The notes below the pieces were generated by a model that worked only from the letters and a program-made list of their open reading frames with translations, did not search any database and was not told where the DNA came from. The position numbers and the translations under genes were made by a program. A stretch of DNA of 64,000 nt, from positions 25,823,911 through 25,887,910 of the forward strand of contig CM037843.1 in the NCBI GenBank assembly GCA_021234535.1, in the 5' to 3' direction. The stretch comes from Stichopus chloronotus (Eukaryota; Echinodermata; Holothuroidea; Aspidochirotida; Stichopodidae). Below are positions 11,901 to 23,900 of this stretch, in pieces; positions within the stretch are counted from its first letter, which is position 1; every line of letters begins with the position of its first letter.

Positions 11901-14900
11901 AAAAAAATCAAACAAATGCTCAGTTACAGACACTGAGGGGTATAAAAGATGAAATCAGCGACACATCTCTCACCTAAACGAGTGGGCATCTTAAGGCCTC
12001 CACATTTTTTCCAATAGATCCAACATGAGGCACACAGCCTGCACTGCATGTTAGCTGGACCCCAAGAATACCACTGATATGATGAATTGGCTGGAGAAAA
12101 AGGAAGAAAAAAACAAGAGCATAAAGAAATAAATCATAAGTGACCAATTCATGCAGCTGTAATTTCAAGTTTGAGAAATATATGGAATTAGTTCGTTTTC
12201 TGCTGCTACTTCACGAGCAACACAGCTTCCCTGTCCTGATAAAAGGCAAAAGTCATACCTCATATAAGTGGCTTATTCTTTGCAAGGGAACATGACAAAA
12301 TGGTACAGGAACAAAAAAGCAAACAAATGCACAAACTTGTGATATTTCGTGAATGTACATGGGAACAACTCCATTCCAACTGCGAACAATCACTGTTACC
12401 ATACGTACCATGACAGCTTTCACAGGCTCTTGTTCCTGGCATAGATACTTGTCCACCCAACCCCATCTTGCCAATCTGATTGGGATTCGGCTTGTTGCTG
12501 AAAACAAATTTAGCAAGGAAAACCAGTAATCACTGAGCAATTGCCACGATGTGACAAACGTATGCAATGTGAGCATCTTTAAAATGATTACCACTCATCA
12601 CTTTCAGTGACCTTCCTTCTAGGCTAAACACCTCACGGCATTGTGATGCAAAAGAGAAATTTGAGTAAAAGCAAAACATACGTGCATCGTAAAACCCTCT
12701 GAAGGTAACTTATAGCATTGGGATACACATAATGATATTTACTGCCCTACGTAGGCTATAGATACTCAAACGTCCTATGTAGGCCTAAATTTACAGAAAT
12801 CAGGTTCCTTGGAAATTGAAAAAAGAAAAACGGACGCAAAAAAGTTTGAAATGTTTGAAAATTGCTTTTTGTGGTGTTTGAGCACAAAGTCAGTGTGACA
12901 TTTGTATACCTGAACTGCTGCTGATCAGTCTATGTTAAACTATGTTCATTATCATAATATCCCGATGAATCATTTTGGACAATCCCAGCCAAACATTTTA
13001 CATCAGACATGTGTTGTCAGAGAATTTTGTGGAACTGGTACACACCATCGTAACTCTGTCCAATTAACACAGATGGAAAGAGCATACTAAAAGAACTTTT
13101 TGAAACTCCCTCAATGAAAGGGAAAAGTCCGTATCTCCTTCTGTTTTCGAGTTATGAGCAATTTTGTATTTTGAAATGTTAACTTTAACTGCCTTTTACA
13201 TCCATGGCATAACTTTTTTAGGTTATCCTGCTGCTACAGCTATCCCATGTAATCCAGGTCTAATGATTACTCATATGATGGGTTTAAAGTGACTATATTC
13301 AGGGTTGCCAGTTTGTTCGTGGGGTAACCAGTCAAATTGCTGACCAAATCACATGAAAAAAAAAATGCCAAGCAAAACTCCTACCTGAGGAAACTTGACC
13401 CTGTATTTTTGTAAGTGTAACACTAGTCAACGTTCTCAACATACTGTAATACGATATACATTATTATATACTCAATCTATGTTGCTACAAGTGGAGAGTA
13501 AATTGTAAACACGTTAAGGTCCCACTCTGGTAGCTATTAAATCAGGGAAAAGAGATTCTTGAAATTTTGTGATTAAGTGGGTGTTTTATAGTTATTTCAA
13601 TTAGGCGCCAAAAATGCCAAAATGTTGTTTGGCGTGCACTTTTAATTTTTAGCAGCCCACAGAGGCAAAAGAGAAGCAAACCAAATTTGCCTATTTTGGC
13701 ATTTAAAATGCCAAACTGGCAACCCTGACTATAACAATAGGCAAGCAGGCACACTCGGTGGAAGAGAAGATTTCCCGTGCTAACTCTGCGATGAATTGCG
13801 TCAAACAGGGACACTTTTACATAACTGAATTGATGCCATTGATGATGACAATTTCATTCACATCAGTGCATAAGTTGGATTGGGAATTTCTGCGATTCAT
13901 GATCAGAAGCAACATTGACGGCCTTGCATCTGATTATGAATGAAAGTCCTGCTTGCCAATTTACACTGATGATTGGCTGTCGAACAATCGCAGGAAGTTA
14001 AGTCAACAGATCAGTCTACAAACTTGTACACAATATCATTCATTTCAAGGCTCTCAGTCATTCTGCATTGGGGTCTTTAGGGCAGGGCATAAACAGCTTG
14101 CTCAGCTTGGAAATGAGGTGGCAAACAACAGGTGAAAATTTTCATGTTGAAATAGTACAGTGACTAGCTCGCTTCCAACGACAAAAGTGCTATATGATGC
14201 ACATACAGTAGCGTGCTTGTATCATGAAAGTTACGTTATTTGTGTATGTAAGTGTCAATGACAGAGAATTTGTTTGTATTTCAGGAGAAAGTACAACAGA
14301 CAAGACAAGTTTGCAATGATTTTATGTGACAAAATAATTTGTAAGTAATGTACAGTAATTAGATCACCTGACTTTAAGAATTTCTAGGCTGCAAATGGGG
14401 AGTGGGTATGTTGACACATGATCACATCAACAAATAGTTTTGATGGCCAATTTAGTTGCTGTATACAGTGCTGCCAAACCCTGCTGAAGCTGCACAAATG
14501 AAACTTTTACCTCGCAGTTTCATGTCTTTTTATTCAATGAATTTACGTGAAGACATGAATACAAGTTACTGCATTACTACCACAGCATAAAGGGCACTGA
14601 ATCTCTTGTTTTTACTACATTGAACGAGGCACAGATCCTCTTGTTTTTATCAAGTTGAACGCATGGTCAGTACCGGTACTTGGAGTAATACTGGTACTGA
14701 CGTGCTGCGAATACCAGTACTGATTTTCCTGGTACCTCCCAACCCATTCACACCATGTTTGTTTAACATCTGCTTATCAAAATGGGTTGATTGCTACTAA
14801 GATCAAACCACTGACTAGTGACAAACAACAGTCAATCACTTATTTCACAACATTTTGTCCCTTGAAAGTTTACAACTGCACAATAACTCATTTGCATAGA

Positions 14901-17900
14901 TTCAGTCCCTTTGACAGTTAAGACTGCACAATAACTCATTTGCATATCTTCAGTCTACAGTATGGTGAGGCATCGATCACTTGCATGCCTTTCCAGACTT
15001 CATACAGTAGACTACACAAGAGGGGTGAATAGATAAATGACTCACTAATTTGGAATATAAACTTGTTTCAGTTTGCTATCTGCCTCTGCTGCCTTTAGTC
15101 TCTTCTGCTGTACATATCTGTCTGTGGTCTTCCACATGTAATAGTACTCAATCACACTCTTCAGAGACTTCCATGGGAGCTGTATGGGAACCAGAGATTA
15201 TCACTAACATACATCATCTGACATTTGTTCCAGTTGACAAACCTTTCATTGTGCCAAAAATGTTGCAATGAATTTTTCAATTTTTTTTTTTTGCTTCAGC
15301 ACAAAGCATGAAAAGAAAACGTTTCTCCCAAAGATGTGAAATTATAATTTACAGTAGTTTGGCAACATCAAACTTTTTCTAGCAACAACAGAAGTCCTTA
15401 ATAAATGTCAATACACATCATCAGAGAGAGCAAGTCACCTCCTTTCATGGACAATCTCATTTTCGATCAATTACAAAGGATTACATTCTTACAAAAGTAG
15501 ATCCTCAATGTCAGCTGGCTGAATTTCATATTAAATGCTCAATAGGGATTATACTGCCATTAGGAATCATGTCAAATTGATCTCTCTCTTCAACCATTCA
15601 GGATTTCAACAAACAGCTATGGCTTTCCTGAGTGTTTACACTAACAGCATCTTTTCGTTCTCTAAAATGTACAGAAAAGTTTGCCTAACACAATCCACCA
15701 ATAAGTAAGTCTAGCCTAGGATGTACTCCTAAACAACCCTTCACTGCATTATTGGCGGAAGATCACCTCTGAAGGATCTCTGGTGTGTCCTTTAACAATT
15801 GCATTTTTATTATGACACTGTGTAAGAAGTCCACATTTAGAGGACTAGTCCCATCATTTATACCAGAATTACAAAGGCATATCCACAAACAAGCCACGTC
15901 TGTATATAAAAAGGAAAGTCTAAAATACTTTCCTGAGTTACTTAGCCTATATCACACACTTTTGTGTCACAAGTGCACATCTGACATTTTACTGGACTCA
16001 CAAAGTCTTGTCTGATGTCATTAAAGTCTTTTCCATATTTCTCCAGAGCTTCCTCAAAGAGGTTGGCTTCGGACGATGACCATTCTTCCAGCTGGTCCCT
16101 GCAGATGACGGGTCCACCAGAGGGTACCAACGTGGCCACGGCTTTCCCAATATCGAAGTTTTTCTGGTAGAGTGCATCCATGGAATGAAACTGTAGGAAG
16201 AACAAACGGCAACCTCATAAATTCGTACATCAAACGAAATTCTGAAGTGAAAGACTGTTCATGATTATTCCATACAAAGATCTTTACTTGTTTCTGAGAT
16301 CATAACAGGGTAAGAGGCAGTGTCTGAAGTCATGTACGTCTTTCATTCTTCATAAATTCAGTACCCATTTGTCCATTGATAGCCACTAATAAAAGTAACA
16401 TTCTGCAAACAGAAATATTAACTAAGATGTGTAGCACATAGTTTACCAAATGACTGCATGGAAATTTGGAATATAATGGGCTTGAATCTCATTATTGTTA
16501 AAATTCTCTAGGCAGATTAATGAAGCATTCAATTTGCTATATAATGCAGCAATTTTTTTTTCTCCATATTTTTGTAAAAATTGCTAAACCTAGTTTACAC
16601 ATGCCTTGGTAGATATTACTAATAGTAGATGAATGACCAGCCAACAGCCACCAGTCTCCGCCTGACTCACCAATGTAATATCTCGAGAGGCAGCAGCAGC
16701 ACTCATGTGCAGGCTAGGCTGACGTATTGAACTACTGCAGTCCAGGGCTCTTCCAAAAGTACCCACAGATCTGGAGATTAAAATGAAAAACCACAGGAGG
16801 AACATGAAATCACCCTACACTGACCTATGAGTATTTGCCATGGGAGTCCACTCTCTGGAGACAGTCATTCAACAGAATTGTTCAACCTGTGAAGGTTTGA
16901 ATACACTTCTTCACAACATCTGTAAAGGGTGCAGCATCATTTTAATTTGATTGTGCTAGTTCACACACTATCTCATGAAATCTGTCGCTTAGGGTTTGCA
17001 ACAAATTGTGCAATATTATTCATCTCCTTGGATTATGACTTAAAATGACTGGTGCAGAGAGGGGCTTTTACTGAATATGAATGAGGCTTCACTAATACCA
17101 ATCACATAGAATGTGAATGATCAATAATAAGAAGATGTTGCTTGAAACACTGAAAATTCAACCTCACCATTTAATATTAAAAGGACAATGGTCAAAATTT
17201 GCTCATTCATCAATATGTAAGTAGAGCAGAAAAGTAATTACTTCTCAGAACCATTGAATCTGGTCAACACTAAGAACTACACCCACAATATACACAAAGC
17301 ATACAAACCTGGCCAAAACTAAGAACTGATCAATTTCCTTGTCTGACAGGGGGTTTTCTGGATTCCAGATCTTGATTTCTAATCTAGATGGCTCCCTTTC
17401 ATCCATTTTATCAGCTGCAGAATGCATATAAAATAAAATAACGCTAGTACTTGAGGTAGAATAAAAGATAAAAAGTAAGTAAAGAATTTTCAAGGGGGTG
17501 GGAATGGTTATGAATGTTGAAAGGGCATTTAAATGCAAAGATCTGACCACATGTCAAAGGACTTAGTGGTTCCTTGCCAAATTAGGTGAATATTTACATA
17601 CAAGATTAACCAAGCTTCTGCCTTGTTGAACAGACTCTATCATATGTAGAATGATCGTGAAGCAAATATGGATGGATGTGCTCCAACATAATCCCTCAGT
17701 TTGATCTTCTTCTAGCAACTTTTACTTTTTGAGAAAAAAATTTATAAGTTGACCTCACATAGCCTTGGAGCCAAAGGGAAGCAACTAACAATCATCCACT
17801 CCAGGAGACGCTACCTACAGTAGTATGAATAAATCCAATCATGTGTCACATCTCCAAAATACAGTGGTAATACTTTTTAAAGACCTAGGTATCTTTTGAC

Positions 17901-20900
17901 CTTAAGAAGGATAACAATGACACTCCTGGTATCTTGTTACAATTGGCTGTATTTCGTCATAGGAAAATGAATAGATCAGTATTACATTTACAAATTATCA
18001 ACACAACAGTGACATGAGCTAGAAAACGTTACTTCAATCCATCTGATATTGTGAATGAACACACAGTCTATCTATTTGATGGACTCTGACACTGTTACTA
18101 CGTAACCAAGCACAACTTAAATTCGTTGATTCAAACATGTCACCTGAACAGTTGCTGCTGTAACATGTTCTGATTTCCAACTAACTGGACGCTTACAGTA
18201 TCAGATGAAATATTATTACTACCAGAGAATGAATATAAAAAGTAAGGTCAGTTGAAACTCTCTTCGGTATGCAAAGGGGTGCTACTGAAATGCAATAATG
18301 CCACTTCCAAAACAGCCAAAGATTAAGGCATTCAGGAAGATGGGAGATATAACTGAGTCAAAAATAATGACTGTTTAATCATGATATATATCGCCTACTA
18401 CTTACGCTCATCGAGTTTGTCTGGAATATCGGCTTGGTATCTTGGACCAACTCTAATTTCGCCTTTGTCTGCCAGCAGAGTTTTCTGATGAGGATCGTAC
18501 ACCAACGAGTAAAAGTAGGCATCCTGAAGAGAAGAAACAACAGATCATAACAGAATGAACATGTCATAAAAATAAACACGACAGTCAGTATCTCAGCATT
18601 AGGAACAATTAATGTGAGAAGAGAGTATCAAAGTTTCTTTCCCATTCAAGGTATTCTTTCTCTACAATGTACTTCCTTAGTTGCACTAAAACATTTGTGA
18701 AGCATACATTATGGATGTGTACAACAATTCCATGGAGATCAGATTGCAAATTCTGATGAAATGGTCCATTAAACAAGTGTTGGAATCTACAGTAACTAAA
18801 CACACATAGCTCGGTAGACGACATTACCTCCTTTGAAAGGTACGACAGCAAGCTTTCAGTTTCATTCAGGAGCGTCACTGTGCATTTTCCTCGGATGTGA
18901 GTAGCTGGCAGAGTCTCCAGCTGTCGCGAGAGAAACAGCTCGCGATGCTTTAATTGATGTCTCTGTTTCTCTGATAATTCTTCCAGAGCCTCTTCTTGTT
19001 CCTCCTCCAGGGTCACTAGAATGATATGAAGATGCAAATGGATGAACAACATCAGTATCACCTATCAAACCTTGAGGATGATTCAACCAAATATTTCTGG
19101 GTTAAATCATGCGACAAAAGCTCATGGGAAAGCACCATTCAGACAGTGTACTATACGTTGTCCATAGGTAGTTTATAATCAACTGAGACCTTTACCATTA
19201 ATGTTCAAATATCTCAATTTATTGCTGCTATAGCTTTGTTGGTGTTTCTTTCATTTTCCCTTTTCTTGTTTCTTATGCAAACATCCAAATATCTTCATTC
19301 CATGAGGAACACTATCAGTCTCTGATTTCACACAAAGTTTCAAGAAGACAAAACGGCATTAACCTGTAAACAACAATCACTAGCTGTTTGTTTGTCTATG
19401 GAAAACATTGACAGTCTATCAATCTTGTTTGTCCATTACCACAGCGAATACAACACATGCATCCCTACACCATGCAATCAACCATGAGCTTGGGCTACCG
19501 TACACTGTGGATCAGCTGTATCAACTTACTTGCATGTTTGTCAGCCAATTGTATGAGTGAGCTTGGGATGTCCCTCCTTCGATAAAAACATACAACCTTG
19601 GCTTCCACATTTCCATTCTGGGTCTATGAAAGGTACAGTAACATGCTTGGAGTCAATGTCAGTACAAGCAATAAGTATGTCTCATACGATTCAAAGAATA
19701 GAAAAACATGCCAGTGAAAGCACTAACATTACATAGAAAAGACAACATGAAATAACAGGAAACATACATAGTACATCCATGAGTTTGAAACTCAGTGACT
19801 TATTTAATGTTAAGCGATGTTGTCCTTCATACTCTCTGGTTGGAAGTACTCTGTCTGTGGCGGTTGAACACCTTGCACTGTGTTCACATCACCTAACAGA
19901 CTTACCCATTTGACTCTCAGTCAAGAAAAAGCAGGCCTGCTGAACTGCGATAGGTTAGTCCTCATGTGTTATTTGCACAGCGATTCACTAACTTTGACAT
20001 CTGTATAACATTTCTTATTTGAGAATGGCTGTGCGAATGTCAAGACAGTGTTCTTAGTCATCACCATCTGCATACACCTCAACACAGTGGGCTGTTTTGT
20101 AGTCTTAAATCAAGAAGTGCAATGTATATTGATGTTGATGATATACAAGTATCATGCTCCTGACAAACTCTAAGAAAGGTCACCACACTTGTCTCTGACA
20201 ACAATGTTCATGGAAAATGCATTGATGGTAGATGACAATGTATTCACTAAAACAACCTTTGATGTACTGCTGTTCTGTACCAAACTTGCTGACACTCTGT
20301 GGGACTGATACCTTTCACAACTCACTGCATACAGTACATAACACACTCACACACACACATATAAACACATACGTACAGTAGTTTTAATGACTGCATAGTT
20401 TATTACTATCATCAAAAACAAACCTTATTTAATTCTTCAATTCTTCTGATCAAGTAAGGCTGTGATGAGGATGTTTCAAAGAATACATAATCTGTGACAA
20501 AGAAGAATGAAATGTAGAAGTGTAGTTCATGTACTGTAAGTCCAAAGTCCAAACTCCTTCCACACAATTTCTCCTTTCAAGAACAATGACAAGGTTCCTA
20601 TACTTTCATTTCAATCCTGTCAGAGGATACAGTATAATCAGGATGGTCCAAACATAAAGCAAATGGTTTAACTGTCACACAATTTAACAATGCTTTCTCA
20701 CATGTAGTCACAGGTCATCTGTCTTAAAAATGTTGTCAAAAGCTACGAAGAATATGTAATATGCTTAAAAGAAAATTCAACATGTGTGATACTGATAGGC
20801 TAATAAACTTCTATGGCACACTAAAAGGGCCACCAAATATGATGACGATATTATTTTATACGTTGTTATACCAAAACCATATGTCACTATACTAAATTTA

Positions 20901-23900
20901 CATGTCATTGTATCTAAAATATATGTCACTGTACCAAAACGATACGTCGTTGTCCCTAAAACATACGTCATTGTACCGAATTGACATGACTATACTGTGA
21001 AAAAAAGTGATGATGTATCTCCAAGGCCCGTATCTAAGGTAATCATATGCAAATAGCTACAAGTTGAAGGCGGGGCACTTGATGAGTATGGATATGCATA
21101 GCTCTTTAATTTTCAGCACTCTTAAGTCGTACGAGTGCCTTAGAGTTATTTGAACAACTCGTCAACCTACACATCTATTTGACTTGCCTATCATTTCTTA
21201 CCTCTTGTCTTTCAAAGTTTGCTTTAACTTCAGTGGCATTAAGAAGGTTGAGGGAATCGATTATTTCGTTCATTTTCGTGTTTCAAGATTAAGCTAAGGT
21301 ATATACTATTACTGGACGGTCTGACAATGCAAGCATATGCGTGTCGCAACTGGCTGTACAAATTTCGCGGACATTTACAACTAACTGGGGTGCTGAATAT
21401 GTACAACCTCTAACGTTAGCTATTTGCAGATGATTACCTTAGATACGGGCCTTGGAGATACATCATCACTTCTGTTCATAGTATAGACATAACAATTCGG
21501 TACAGTGATGTATGTTTTAGGCATAATGACATGCCACTTTGGAATAGTGAAGTGTATTTTTAGTATTACGACATGTACTTTCGGTATAATGACATGTATT
21601 TTAGATACAACGATGTATCAGTTTGGCAGTGACATATATTTTAGGTACAATGACATATAAATTTAGTATAGTGACAGATGTTTTTGGTATAACAACATAT
21701 CAAATAATATCATCATCATATTTGGTGGCCCTTTTCGAGCGCCATAAACTTCATGTATGATCATGATTGGAAAGCTAACATATTATTAATACTACTGAAG
21801 TTAAAACATGGGATATCTCTGTCCATACAGGGAAGCCAAAGTGTTCTGAAAAACGCTATGACAATATACAACCCATCTATGAACTTGGGAAGCAAGGGAC
21901 ACAACAGCTACCACATGTGCAACAAAGTACTGTGGAGTAGTATAATGAAAAACATGAAATCTCTCCACATCCCACCCAAAACACAATAAAGAGTTTGAAC
22001 TAGAAAGTCAAATGGCTTTGTGATTCCCTGCCGATATCTCATTTTTTCATACACACAATCACTTCGAAACAAAGCAACCCAGTGGAGAAGGGAAGGAACC
22101 ATATCAAAATGAAAAACATAATGCAAGAATGAGAACCACATTCTGTATCACTCATGGGTTTGATGTTACCAAGTGCTAATATGAATGAATAATGTCATTC
22201 ACTCAGCGCTGATGACAATTGTGGTCATGAAGGAGGTAATTCACAGTTGATAGAAAGTTTATGAGACCAAATTGTGGTTATAGACCTGCGATTGTGCAAG
22301 TCAACAAAGGCAATCTGGGACAGTCTTGCCTCCCAAGGGTGTGTTTACTGTGACTAAAACAACAAAGTACTTTCTAAATTTTGACAGGGAGTTTCTGGCA
22401 ACAGGAAAGGCTTAGAAAAAGTATTAAGACCGATGTTAAGTGGTTGTTTGGCATACAAAGTAGACTTTCAATGTTCCACAAATTGAAAGAGAATGAGACC
22501 AAAGTATATCTAGCAGCGATCTCTGCAATGAAACAAAGATCTACCTTTTGGCAAATTTCATTAAGAAATAAATATGCATTATTTTCCTAATATGTGTGAT
22601 TTAACCTCTTCAGGACATGTGAAGCCCTTCTAGTATCACATGTTGGGCTTTTGAACCCAGAACAGATCTTTGAAATGATAGAACTTATTACATTCATTTC
22701 ATGTCACATTACAGTGATGGCAAGTCTCCCAGGAGGCAATTCAAATGACAGACATCAGCTGTTCATCAAGTGCTAAATATGTTGACACTTTGAAGTTCTA
22801 CATGAATTCAGTTGCTGAGAAATCTTCTTTCATAGGTTTTCATACTTTAAGCTCTAGAGACCTCAAATGACCTTTGACCTCCATGAAAACAATAGGGATT
22901 TTGTATTCTCAGTAGCCTATGAACACACCAACTTTGAAGTTCAAGCACCTTTCCCTTCTCAAGGCACTGTGTTCACAAGGTTTTCACACACTGTCTTCTT
23001 CTGACGTCACATGACCTTTAACCTTGATAAAAAAGACAGACATCATCTACTCATCAGTTGCTACTAATGATAAGAGTTTGAACTTTCAGCAACATCTCCC
23101 TTAAAAGGTTTCCTTACCTTAAGGTCTGGTGACCACAAATGACCTTTGACCTCCATCAAAACAATAGGGATCATCTACTCACCATGGACTACCGACACAC
23201 CAGGTTTGATATTCAAGCACCTTTCCCTTGTTCAGATACGGCCTTTACAAGGTTTTCAAACAATGTCTGCTATTGACCTCAAATGACATTTGACCCCCAC
23301 AAAAAATGGCAGACATCTTCTCATGAGTTGCTACCAATGATAAGGGTTTGAGGGTCAAACAACATTTGATTGCTGTGATATCTCCCTTGATAGTTTTTGT
23401 ACTCTAAGCTCTGGTGACCTCAAAAGACCTTTGACCTCCATGAAAAACAATAGGGATCATCTACTCATGAAGGACTACCAACACACAAACTTTGAAGTTT
23501 GAGCACTGTTCCCTTCTTGACAGATCATGTTTACAAGCCAAGGCGTCACATACACACAAACATGCCACTATCGTCGCATACGTTCCTTGCCTGCTTTCGC
23601 TAAGGAACAAAAAAACTGTTATAATACATACTAACACCAAAACAAAAATTAGTCCAAGTGAAACAGCTCTCAGCTGATAACGTGTTGGTTAAGTTAAATC
23701 AGAACATGTGGTGTTTTATAAATCACGATTGCCCATGCAACATGGCGGTCACATATATCTATGACTAGCAGTATTACCTCATGGAAATTTAAGTTTCTTA
23801 AAGTCAAATCCTACGAAAACCAAACACACCAAGTTATCAACTAACTGCATAAGCACTGTACAGTATGCTATACCTAAATATTCTATGTAAACAGACCTGT

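Noticed and set aside
15050..15271. 73-codon plus-strand ORF
   Set aside because: It is the antisense shadow of MTA exon 9, whose minus-strand reading is conserved.
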